Positions 10,447 to 20,318 of a stretch of 64,000 nucleotides of DNA are shown here, piece by piece. How positions within the stretch are numbered: position 1 is the first letter of the stretch; each line of letters starts with the position of its first letter. This DNA is from Phragmites australis. Its lineage: Eukaryota > Streptophyta > Magnoliopsida > Poales > Poaceae. The position numbers were made by a program, and so were the translations under genes. The notes under the pieces were generated by a model. That model did not search any database. It was not told where the DNA came from and saw nothing but the letters and a program-made list of their open reading frames with translations. The stretch spans positions 17,863,501 to 17,927,500 of the forward strand of contig NC_084942.1 in assembly GCF_958298935.1 (NCBI RefSeq), written 5' to 3'.

Positions 10447-12113
10447 ATGGTCGTGCTCGCGGCTCAGGTCAGCAAGGCCGGGGGCTTCTCCCCGCCCAAG
10501 CAGTCCAAGGGCTCCGCCCCTTGGGTAAGTCGCTGTCGCCCAACCTTGTAAATATTGTACATTCGGTATTTCAATAAGCAATCGCTATGTCGAAATATTT
10601 TTTCTGGATTCCGTATGTTTAATCTGTTTGGTGAGGTGCTCGGTTGTGCGAGAAAAAGTTCGCTCTCTCATTTTCCCCGCTGATAAAAGAATCCCAATTG
10701 GTATGCATACGAGCAGTCGCCGCTGACTTACGTCCGGCATGGTAGGCTGTGGTGTTCGGTGTCGTGGCAGGCTCCCGGGCACTACCGAGTTTCGGGGTGC
10801 TCTGGGTAATCCCATCGCTCGAGCTGCTCGAGTAGTCCGGAGCTCAGGCCCCCGGAGCGGGCTGTCGGTGCTCGGTCTGGTCTGTCATACCCGGGCGCCA
10901 CCGAACCATAGGACCTCTGGGTTATGCCTCTGTCTGCTCTTGTCTGCCGGTTTGGGTATTCAAGAGGTCTCGGGTCGAAAATGAGAGCAGTCTATAGCAA
11001 GTACCGCACTAATAGAGCGCACCAGACAAAGAAATTCTATATTCTCTCTTAAGTCACAGGCTGGCAATCACAACCAGTTCGGCCGCGGGGGCTTCAATGC
11101 CCCGGTCTCTGGCCGGCCCCAAGGGTCCTCGGGTGGTCCTACCACTTAGGCGTGGGTGGTCAAGATCACCCGACCCCGGGAGCCTCGTATGCCTCTGGGC
11201 ACTCGGGCGCTCCGTTGAAAGAACCAAGTCCCCGGGCACCTGAGCTCGGAAGCACACCCCTCCTGGATCGGTTGGCCGAAGGGCCGACAGCTGTCCGGTG
11301 AGTGGTTATATTTAGACAAGTCTGCTTTCAGTAAATTTATGTTCCCGAGTCATTCTCGGGGGCTCTCGCGCTTTAATCTGTTCGGCGAGATAGTCTCCTC
11401 GCACGAGAAACCCTGCCACGTGTCTACTTTTTCTCAGAACGACTGGGCGGTTTGTAGAAAGGAGTACCGTGCGTACGGTAATGTCTGACCGGAGCCCTTC
11501 GTGGTGGTCGTGGTGTTCGGTCCGCTTTTAAGGACCCCGAGCACTACCGAGTCCTCGGGTGCCCTGGGTAATCCTATCGCTCGAGCTTCTCGAGTAGTCC
11601 GGAGCTCAGGCCTCAGGGGTGGGCTGTCAGTGCTCGGTCTGGCCTGTTTTAAGCCCGGGCACCACCGGACCACGAGGACTCTTGGTCACATTCTCGCCCG
11701 CACGCGTCTCTCGTCTACTAACTGGGTGGTCGCGAGGTGAAAAAGTGTTCACCGGGCACGGCGTGTTCCGTGCTGGATCGATCTATCTCCCGGGCAAGGA
11801 AGTCTGTGTTTTTGTTTCTTAACTTAGACAGTGCGGACTCGCGAGAACTCGAGGGCCGACTACGCCAGCAACAGCAATCGGGACAACTTCGTTCTCGGGG
11901 ATGGGAAGGTCGGGAACGGCCCGACTGAGTACTCCCCGGGACTTCCAGGCAAAACATCAGAAGAAACATCAAACACTCAGAGAAATTGGAGTTGCGAGCC
12001 CAAGGAAAAGCTGCCATTATACTCACAAGACATATACAAGGCATTTTCTAAGGGTTCACTCCTATATTTACATTCATCAAGACGACAAAAGAAAGAAAAA
12101 AGCTACAAAAGAT
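10447..12113. repeat. Tat 3' spacer with a diverged ~760-bp duplication
   Basis: This non-coding GC-rich spacer lies between gag-pol and the antisense gene. Blocks at about 10617-10940 recur at about 11370-11715. Examples are the TTTAATCTGTT and GCGAGAAA region, then a 200-bp block with GAGCACTACCGAG, ATCGCTCGAGC and GTCCGGAGCTCAGGC. The offset is 750-765 bp. Each copy has a small palindrome (CTCGAGCTGCTCGAG and CTCGAGCTTCTCGAG). No convincing reading frame is present. Confidence 0.75.
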
Positions 12114-15100
12114 CTAGTCGGCGGCGGAGACGTCGGCTGAATCCTCTGAGTCGTCCCCGGGGGCTGGCGGCGGCGGCACCTCTCGCCTGAAGCCGGCCGC
12201 CACCACGGCGGCGGTACTCCGGACCGCTACCCGGGCGGCCTCTCCCTCAGCCTCGACCACTCCCTCCCGCGCCGGCTCCAGCGGGAAGTTCGGGTCCTTG
12301 CTTCGGTAGCAGGCCAGGACGTGCTCGGCCACTGCATGTGCCAAGCCACGTCCCTCCCGGGCGGCAAGTTCCTGGACCGCCCAAGGCAGGGCCTCAAGGC
12401 GCTCGCAGACCTGCTGAAGCCCCAACACTTGTCGTGCAGGGCTGTCGCTCTTCTGATCTTCAACGAGCCGCCCAAGACCACCCTTCTCTATGGCCCGCCG
12501 CATCCGCCGAAGTATGTCTTCCAGCATATGCTGCAGGTTGACCCGTGAGACAAAAGCAGTCTCGAGCTTCTCTTTGGCGGCCCACAGCTGCGCCTCAAGT
12601 CCCTGGTCCCCGGCCTGCTTCGTCTTGGCCACCATCTCGGATAAGGCGCGTTCACGGGCGATCAGTTCCGCCTCGTGCTTCGCATTCTTCTCCGCCCTGG
12701 TAGCCGTGGACGCTGCCGCCGCAGCAGCCTCACCCTCTCGACGACTCAGTTCATCTTCCCGGCGACTCAGCTCGCCGTCCCGCCGGGCCAGCACCTCCTC
12801 CTGCTGGGTCACCGAATCCTCCCGAGCACCAAGATCTGACGCCGACAACTCATTGTCCACCTCCCGAAGGGAGACGTCCTCCTCCCAGCGGCGGATCTCT
12901 TCCCTGATCTTTCGGAGGTCGTCTTCCCAGCGCTGGAGGTCGGCGCGCGTCTTCTCGGCAGCGCCCTCCCGTCGGGTTAGCTCGACTTGCCGCTCCTCCG
13001 CCGCCTGCTCCCGAGCTGCGACTGCCACCTCCCTCTCCTGCGCTTGCCCCATCCTGGCAAGGGCCTCGGTAGCTTGCTGCTTCGACGCCTCAGCCAGGCG
13101 GGTGGTGTCTTCTCGTTCCCGCGTGGCTTCTGCCCGCGCGGTCTTCAAAATTTCTTGTTCCCGCGCGGCTTCCGCGCGGATGTCTTCTAGGAGCTTCTGC
13201 TCCCGCGCGCCCGCCGCGCGGGCCTCCTCCTGGGCGCCCGCCAGTTGCGCCTTCTCCGATGCCAGGCGGGCGCGCTCGGCCTCGAGCTCCCCCTCCTTGG
13301 CATTCACCGCTGCGCCCAGCCGCCCAACCGCTACCTGGACGCCTTCAATGGCGGCCAGGAAGGGGTCGGCGGGTTGGCCGGACACCAGTAGGGCCCAGGC
13401 CTCCCTGCAGAATGCCTCCGAGGGGTTCGAGCTCTCTGTAGGGCCCTCTACCATCATCCGCCCCGGGCTCTCCGCGCCCGGGGTAGGCTCCGCCGGCGCC
13501 GAAGACTCGGGCGGCGGCCGCGTTCCCGCATCGGCCGCTCTGTCCGCCGGCCCCGGCAAAACATCCACCTCCACCGTCATCCGCCTCGGGCTCTCCGCGC
13601 CCGGGGTAGGTTCCGCCGGCGCCAAGGATTCAGACGGTTGCTCCATCCTCCTCTCGGCCGCCGCCTCCGCCTCTCTCCCAGTGGCCGCCACAACAATTGG
13701 CGCCTCCGCCGTTCCTGTGCTCGCCTCCGTCGGCGCAGTCGGCGGGCTCGGCCCTGGTCTTGGCGCCTGCGCCTTCTCCGTCGCAGTGGCGCCTGCGGCC
13801 GGCCTACGGGAGAGAGATGAAAAATGTCAAAGCTTAGTTCAGGCCAGAAATGCCCAGGAAAAAGCAAGAAAGAAGACTCACCGATACTGCCACTTGGCCG
13901 CTGGGATCCTGATGTCCGGGTCCGGCGCCGTCGATCCGGACTCCTCCCGCCGCCTCTTCCGCTGGGGACTCGTTGAGGCCACTGCGCGGGCCTCGGGTGC
14001 CGCTGCGCGGGTCTCAGGTTCCGCCGCACGGGTCGTGGGCACCGGCGCAGGCTCCATCTGCACCAGCCGCGGCTCCAGCACCGGGAATGCCGCCGTTGCC
14101 GTCGGCGACGGCGGAGAGTCCGGCACTAGAATCAGGGCCCGGGGACGCTTTCTCCGGTCTCCCGGCGCCACCTCCACGGCAATTTCGGAGGCGCCCTCCT
14201 CTCTGGCACGACGACTGCTGCATGCGGCGGCCCCGTCGCCAGCCTGCGCCGAGCTGATTGTTGCCTCCTCACCGAGCAGCTCCTCCAATCCGGGGAGTTC
14301 AGAGGCTTCGGGACTCCGGCTCCTCGGCTGGTCCACGGGCCCCTGGGCATCGAACTCCGGCAGCCTCGCCATGATGGCCACCCGGTCGGGGTTGGCGCAG
14401 AGTGACATCTCCGGCCACGGGAGTTCCGCCCGGCCCATGTCCTCCGTTCCGGTGATCACCCTTGTCATCCCCCGCAGTTCCGCCGGCCCCAGATCCCAGC
14501 TCGCGCCGATCTGGGTCCTGGTGATGTCCTCTGGCCCGGTGTAGAACCAGCTCGGCCGGGCCCGTTCTCGCAGAGGCGCCAGCCGACGGCGCAGGAAGTC
14601 CACGACCACCATGACAGAGGTCAGCCCGGCCTTGCGCAGTTCCAGGATGCGCTCCAACACCGGCTTCAGCCTCGCGTCTTCTGGCAGCGGCGCCTCCCAC
14701 GTCGATCGCCGAGGTTCCGCCGCCGCCTCTGGCAGTTCGAGGCGCTCGTGGGGGTCAACATCGACGAAGAACCAGTCCCGTCGCCACTCCTCCCACTTGC
14801 TGCGCAGCACCTGGGGAATGTAATGATCCCCCAGGCCGTCCCAGAGCCGAAGGTTGCAGCACCCCGCGACGTCCGCCGTGGAGTGCCCCCTCTTCTTCCC
14901 CACCGGCTGAAGGACGAAGAAATGGCGAAGCAGCGTCGCCGACGGCGCCACCCCCACGAACATTTCGCAGAGATGCGCAAAGACCGCCAACACCACCACG
15001 GAATTGGGGCTTAGGTGCACCAGTTGAATGCCGTACGTCTCCATCACTTGCAGGAAGAAGGTGGAGAACGGCGGCACCAACCCCGCCGCCACAAAAGAGG

Positions 15101-15293
15101 TGAAGAGGACGATCCGCCCTGGGACGGTCGTCGCCGGCGTCAGGCTCACCGGCGTCACCACCACAGCACCTTCTTGCCCCTCCGGCACCAGCAGTTTCCT
15201 GATCTTGTTCGCCGCCTCCTCGTTCCTCAGACGAGACTCCGGCAAGATGCTGTCCGAAGCCTTGTCCCGGCGTCCTCCTCCAACCCTCGTCAT
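12114..15293 (-). CDS. Antisense accessory gene of the Tat element, two exons
   Basis: On the - strand, exon 1 is 15293-13882 and exon 2 is 13803-12114, joined across a 78-nt intron with GTGAGT at the 5' end and a pyrimidine-rich CTCTCTCCCGTAG at the 3' end. Splicing is in phase (CG|G) and gives 1034 codons including the stop. The N-terminal ~330 residues match the domain annotated in grass proteins as a putative gypsy-type transposon domain (Transposase_28), with the stretch GRIVLFTSFVAAGLVPPFSTFF and HFFVLQPVGKKRG. A Pro/Ala-rich linker follows, then about 250 residues of charged heptad coiled coil rich in Glu, Arg and Ala, then an acidic C terminus. I chose Met at 15293 because the domain begins there and the TATA box lies 158 bp upstream. 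Antisense accessory genes are known in the Tat lineage (gene23 of maize Grande). The function here is unknown. Both exons are free of stops, unlike gag-pol. Confidence 0.8.
13804..13881 (-). other. Intron of the antisense accessory gene
   Basis: The donor context on the - strand is TATCG|GTGAGTCTTC and the acceptor is CTCTCTCCCGTAG|GCCGGCC. At 78 nt it is close to the shortest introns common in plants. If it is retained, translation stops at once, because the TGA stop at 13878-13880 overlaps the GTGAGT donor. Retention would give a 471-residue protein with the N-terminal domain but no coiled coil. Confidence 0.8.
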
Positions 15294-15450
15294 CTCGACA
15301 AGAATGAAAGGTGTTTTGGCGGTGGAAAAAGAGAGAGAAGGAAGAGTGCTCCGGTCGCCTGAGAATTTCCTAAGGGCTTCGGAGCACAAAGAAGGCAAGA
15401 GCGCAAGAGCAAAAAAGCGTAAAGAGGGGGACGGACCGATCCTATCCCCC

Positions 15451-15457
15451 TTTTATA
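15451..15457 (-). promoter_or_regulatory. TATA box of the antisense gene
   Basis: On the - strand the sequence reads GAGATATAAAAGGGGGATAG, a strong TATA box 158 bp upstream of the chosen ATG and only about 325 bp from the 3' LTR. The antisense gene therefore appears to have its own promoter and does not depend on the LTR. Confidence 0.7.
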
Positions 15458-15767
15458 TCTCGGAAGTTCAAAAACTGCCGCCCAAACGGTTTGCTCGGCG
15501 AAGCGTCGCCTCGATCGCGCAATGTCAGCGGCTGCCAGGCGTATTTTCCTCGATCCGCACGGCGACCGCGCGTGCCGTCCGTACGGTCATCATACCCTTC
15601 GGAAGTTGTGTGGACACGCGTCCATTCATTTTCCCGTTAGGGCGTACTTGAGGTCTGGGTCCGTAAAGACCACCTCTCGAAAGCCTGCCACATGGCGTCT
15701 GCACCAGCCTCGGCCTCGGCCGCGACGAAGGGCCCATCCGCCGTCTCCGTCCCGTCGCCTACCAATG

Positions 15768-15781
15768 GGCCCGGGGGCTAC
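15768..15781 (+). other. Polypurine tract of the Tat element
   Basis: GGGCCCGGGGGCTA lies directly before the 3' LTR start TGTTGGTGTATC, the expected position for the plus-strand primer. It is purine-rich but not pure, so the exact primer is uncertain. Confidence 0.5.
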
Positions 15782-17302
15782 TGTTGGTGTATCAGGAACC
15801 AAGGGTCCCTGAGTCCCGAGACCGGGCCGGCCATCCGCCACGCGTCACCATCCCGCGAGGTCCACCCTACAAGATAAGAAGAAGCTAAGTCCCGGGAGAA
15901 GGTGCTCGGGGCCGCCGCCTCTGGTTCCCGAGCACCCTAGTTCCCCGATGACCCGCAGAGTCCAAGTACCGGGAAGGAAGTACTCGGAAGGGTCCTCGCC
16001 TACCCCCGAGTACTGTAATCCCCCGATGATACAAACAGCCAAGTGCTCGGGAGAGAGTACTCGGGGCTGCACGTGGTAGCCCCCGAGGACTCGGTTCCCC
16101 GAAGGTTTCCCCCCAAGTGCTCGGGAGAGAGTACTCGGGGCTGCACGTGGCATCCCTCGAGGACTCGGTTCCCTGAAGGTTTCCCCTGAAGTGCTCGGGA
16201 GAGAGTGCTCGGGGCTGCACGTGGCAGCCCCCGAGGACTCGGTTCCCCGAAGGTCTCACCGAAGTGCTCGGGAGAGAGTGCTCGGGGCTGCACGTGGCAG
16301 CCCCCGAGGACTCGGTTCCCCGAAGGTCTCACTGAAGTGCTCGGGAGAGAGTGCTCGGGGCTGCACGTGGCAGCCCCCAAGGACTCGGTTCCCCGAAGGT
16401 TCGCGCAAGATCGTCCGACGACCCGAAGGGTCCCATCGTCGGGGTGTCAGCCAGTCAAAGGCCCAATGCCGCATTTAATAGACACGCGCGGCCTGACATC
16501 CTGACATCCTGACATTCTCAGCTGCCCACGCCCTAGTATCAGACCCTGCCATGCTCTGGCAGGGGGGCGTGGGACCATTAAATGCACGGGTCCCGTCCCG
16601 TTTCACCCGGGTGCCTCGGGATAACATTGCCAAAATCGAAGCGCTCTGCCTGCCACCCTGCCCCGGCAGAAGAACAAGACAGGGTGGGCGCACCGGGCAC
16701 CTCTGTGGCTGCCCGGTGGGCCCTCTTAATAGCGCCGGAGGACATCTACAGTGACGAATGGTCAGATGCACGCCGCATTTTTCCACCACCTCTGTCACTT
16801 CGCCAAGACAGAATGATGACGCCTTTCTCCGTGGCGCCCTGGCACTCGCGCCCCCTCTTTCCCATTCAGGATAAGTCGAGGTCAGCGCGCCTATAAAAAG
16901 GAAAGGATGGAGAACACATAAGGACAGGCCCCCGAAGCTCAGATCAAAAGACGAAGAACATCACAAACAAGCTCGAACCAAGCTAGAACACGAGAGTCTC
17001 AAGCTCTCTGTAGACAGCTCACCCCTGTAACCAGATACATCCTTGAAGAATTCCCTTCAAGGAAAGGTATAGCACTCACACAAGAGTAGGGTGTTACGTC
17101 TCCGTGCGGCCCGAACCTGTCTAAACCCCGGTGCACCCATCTTTCTTGCACTAGAACGATCATCTCCCACCACCAGCCACTGCATTTATTTTCGCTCCTA
17201 TCTATTTCCCAGACAAGCTCGTTCAGGATCATCCCCCCGGCCGAATCTTTAAAAAAAAAGGGGTCTCTCGGGATCCCTGCGACAGGAGTTCATCCTCCGA
17301 CA
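15782..17302 (+). repeat. Tat element 3' LTR
   Basis: It runs from TGTTGGTGTATC to CTCCGACA. It matches the 5' LTR across its length, including the five-unit 73-bp array (16041-16402), the TATA box (16892-16899) and the R/U5 region. Visible differences include an extra TGACATC-type repeat near 16497-16516 and one extra A in the terminal A run. Confidence 0.95.
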
Positions 17303-18621
17303 GCAGTTTGCCTCATCGGATGATCCGGTGATAAAGAATGTACACGTCAGAGCAATTCTGTCAGAAGAAGTTAGAGTGGATTACACTCACCGGAAGGTCC
17401 GGCGATCAGAAAAGATGTACACCGAACTATTTAACAGAAGCTTGGCATTTTTGGAGGAAATGGATTATAAGGCATTGGATGATCCATCAATGAGATGGAT
17501 ATAACACCGGAGACTTCACCGGAGCATTTAACAGAAGGTGTGGAAAATCCAGAAAAGAAGAAGTTCTACACATCGGAAGGTCCGGTGATGAAGACTGTGC
17601 ACACCGGAGTATTTTGCTCAAGATAACTCACCGTATAGTCCGGTGATGAAGAGGATGTATACACCGGAGTATCTGGTGTTCAAAAGAACTCTGAGTGAAG
17701 TTTCAACAGCTAGTTTCTGAGAATGTACACACCGGATGGTCCGGTGCTTGTACCTCTGTTAACGCCAGATCATTCGATGTTCACAGAATATCTGAGCCGT
17801 TGGGATAACGGCTAGTCCGCAAGGTTGAGGCTATATATACCCCTCCACTTATTCATTTGGAGTAGCTAGAGTCCAGAGAAACCATTGTACACCTAAGAAG
17901 ACATTCAAGCCATCCAAGAGCATAAAGTGTTTATCCAAAGCAATTAAGCACACTATTAGCGAGTGATTAGTGCTTATAGGTCTAGAAAGAAGAGTTGCTA
18001 AGTGCTGCAACTTAGAGTGTGGATCAAGAAGTGATCCGAGCTTGTACCTCTAAGTACGCCAGCACCTTGGAGTCTTTGTGACTCGCCGATAACTTGTTGA
18101 TCCTCTGACTTGGTGTGGAGTGGAGACAAGAGGATTGTACGGGGATGCGGAGGTCCTTGTCTTTGTGACTAAAGCTCTAAAATGAAGACGGCGTACAAGT
18201 GACTGGAAGAGAGGTTAGTGGTGAGACCTCGCATTGGTGGCTTGGTGGATCATCGTGCTTGAGGTCTTATCTTGGTGACTTGGTATCTCAAGAGCCGTGA
18301 TCGGAAGAGACTTGACGATCGGGAGCATATCCTTTGTGGAGCTCCAATGTGAACTAGGAGTGGCTTATGTGCCACCGATACCATGGGATAAAAATCCCTT
18401 GTGCCGAGTTTGTCTATCTACCTCATTTACGTTTCCGTATTTACTTACTTGCAATTTACCTTGTAATTCTCTTAAGCCATAGAGTAGACACACTAGATAA
18501 GCATAGAGCACATTTAGATAAAAATTGATATAGGCTTATCTTATGAAAGTTTTGGAGCCAATAGTTTTTAGTGTCCTAATTCACCCTCCCTCTTAAGATG
18601 TCCTCGATCCCCTTCAGTTGG

Positions 18622-19454
18622 TGCTTGAATTTATTGACACACATGATTTCCTGAAAAGGAGAGGTATGGCCTGGTTATTGTCAAGTATTGTAGCCCCCCG
18701 ACAACATTCTATACTAAATTGAGCTTCTCCAGTTAGTACAGAGCCTTGATTTCTTGATAGCTTATCATTTGTTGCCATAGGAGTAGAGATTGGCCTACAC
18801 TTATCCATATTAGCTCTCAGAAGAAGATCTTGAGCATACCTTTTTTGAGACAGCAGTATGCCTTGTTTGGTTGGTTTAACTTCAATACCCAAAAAGTACT
18901 CTAGAATACCCATGTCTTTGATAGCAAAAGAAAGAATTCGTCAGCTCCTATATCAAATTTTCAGTGGCACTTGGAGAGGAACTCACAATAATTATGTCAT
19001 CAACATAAATAAGCATATATATTGTGACATGATCTTGCTTGAAAACAAACAAGGAGGCATCTGCCTGATATGGTCTGAAACCCAAAATATTCAGTTTAGC
19101 TAACAATCTTGAATGCCAAGCCCTAGGAGCCTGTTTGAGTCCATAAAGTGCCTTGTTCAATTTGCAAATATAGTTTGATGGACCTTGAGAGTACCCAGGA
19201 GACTGACATATAGACTTTTTCTTAAAGTATCCCATGAAGAAACGCATTTTGAATATCAATCTGCCTCATTTGCCAACCTTGTGAAACAACAAGTGACAAA
19301 ATAATTCTAACAATTGTTGGCTTTACCACTGGGCTGTAAGTGTCAAAATAATCAACACCAAATCATTGCTTGAAACCTTTGGCAACCAACCTAGCCTTGT
19401 ATATGTCTATTGACACATTAGCTTTCCTCTTTACCTTGAAAACCCATCTGCTAT
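18622..19454 (-). pseudogene. copia reverse transcriptase fragment
   Basis: Read on the - strand this carries the central reverse transcriptase domain: [13 protein letters not shown], the catalytic-site motif YVDDIIIV, then YFLGIEV and the segment leading to RNase H. Upstream is WVFKVKRKANVSIDIYKARLVAKGF, split over frames. Frameshifts and stops interrupt it. It is bounded on the left by the GTTGG-flanked solo LTR and on the right by the GCTAT-flanked solo LTR, and is continuous with the neighbouring copia fragments. Confidence 0.9.
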
Positions 19455-20318
19455 TGGTGAGCGTTTGCCCGATCTTCTGAAAGGTAATATGATAAGTCGA
19501 TTGCTGGAGCTTCGACGTTGATGATCCAAAGACTGCAATCAGAACATATCAAGAACCCTCGCAAGCACTACACCACTACTCCATGGTTATCAACCGTGAT
19601 AAGATGCGGTTGACCTCGCCAAGAAGGCTTTTCCTGCAAACGAATAGAGAACACAAGCAAGAACATGTAGATGCAATCTGAATATTGCTAATTACCAATG
19701 AAGCACTCGAGTTTGGGGTTCAACAAACCGATAAACAACGAAACTGTATTAAACAGAATAATCTAAGCTAAACTCAAGTCTAAACTACGATGGCTACTGT
19801 GTATATAGGGGGCGTAAGGAGGTCGACCTAGGGTTTTGCAACCGTGGAGAGAGGCATGCACAACCTGGACTCCGACTCCGACATGATTACAAAACCTAGG
19901 AGGGTTCAAAACGGTGACACAACACCTTATTCCTTTGACTCTAACTAAACTATAAGGAATATCTGGTCGAGCTCATATCCACTGGAAATGGCTCATCGTA
20001 AACTTTCCAGTGTCCAAGATTGCCTAAAACGGACTTCATATGAGAGAGTTATGTCCGTTTTAGTGACGTGCTGTCCTGGAACTCAACTTCAACCATGACC
20101 ACGACTTCGACCACGACCACGACTAGATCTTAGCCTTGAGTCCTAGTAGACTTGGCCTTCGAGGAGTGACGTCCGAATAAGGTTGTGGTGCTTCTCCTAT
20201 ATTCCTAAAAATAACACAAAAACTTAGTAGTATTCTATTCTTTACGAAGAAAAATATAAACAATAAGGGACGAATTCACTTTGTGTGTATCCGAGGGAGT
20301 CGTGCCCTTATCAGCTAT
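19450..20318 (-). mobile_element. Solo LTR of 859 bp inserted in copia RT
   Basis: The element (19455-20313) reads on the - strand from TGATAAGGGCACGACTCC to CGCTCACCA and is flanked by GCTAT on both sides (19450-19454, 20314-20318). Removing it rebuilds the copia sequence Asn-Leu-Thr-Asp-Ser-Arg-Trp-Val-Phe-Lys. A TATA-like CTATATACAC on the - strand near 19800-19810 fits an LTR promoter. There is no coding sequence. I do not recognise the family. Confidence 0.8.

Larger units (their letters stand above)
2858..17307 (+). mobile_element. Ty3/gypsy Tat-lineage retrotransposon, nearly complete
   Basis: A 14.4 kb element (2863-17302) has LTRs of 1512 and 1521 bp and a perfect 5-bp duplication GCAGT (2858-2862 and 17303-17307). 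Internal order is primer-binding site, gag, aspartic protease, reverse transcriptase/RNase H, a second RNase H, integrase, a 1.7 kb repetitive spacer, an antisense accessory gene, polypurine tract and 3' LTR. A second RNase H of the RVT_3 type and a long 3' region with an antisense gene are known traits of the Tat lineage (RIRE2, Grande, Retand, Ogre). The LTRs are very similar, with roughly 8 differences in the first 170 bp and 8 in the last 420 bp that I compared. Insertion is therefore much younger than the host copia element. Seven in-frame stops make this copy non-autonomous. Confidence 0.95.
2617..18616 (+). mobile_element. Solo LTR (about 1.55 kb), split by a Tat element
   Basis: A non-coding element with TG...CA ends (TGTAGCG at 2617, CCCTTCA at 18616) is flanked by the 5-bp duplication GTTGG (2612-2616 and 18617-18621). 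Removing it restores the copia reading frame as Ala-Pro-Thr-Asp-Thr-His-Trp, which confirms both boundaries. Without the Tat element it is about 1.55 kb and contains no coding sequence. A TATA box (CTATATATACCC, about 17831-17842) lies in its right half, so it reads as one LTR on the + strand left by recombination. Its start and end resemble long LTRs common in grasses, probably copia (SIRE-type); I am not certain of the family. The segment 17320-17760 has many short CCGG/GGTCCGGTG inverted motifs. Confidence 0.8.

Noticed and set aside
12490..14544. 684-codon + strand open frame, Ser/Ala-rich
   Set aside because: It is the mirror of the Glu/Arg/Ala-rich coiled-coil exon on the - strand. GC-rich codons leave the opposite strand open. 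It has no domain, no ATG context and no promoter of its own.
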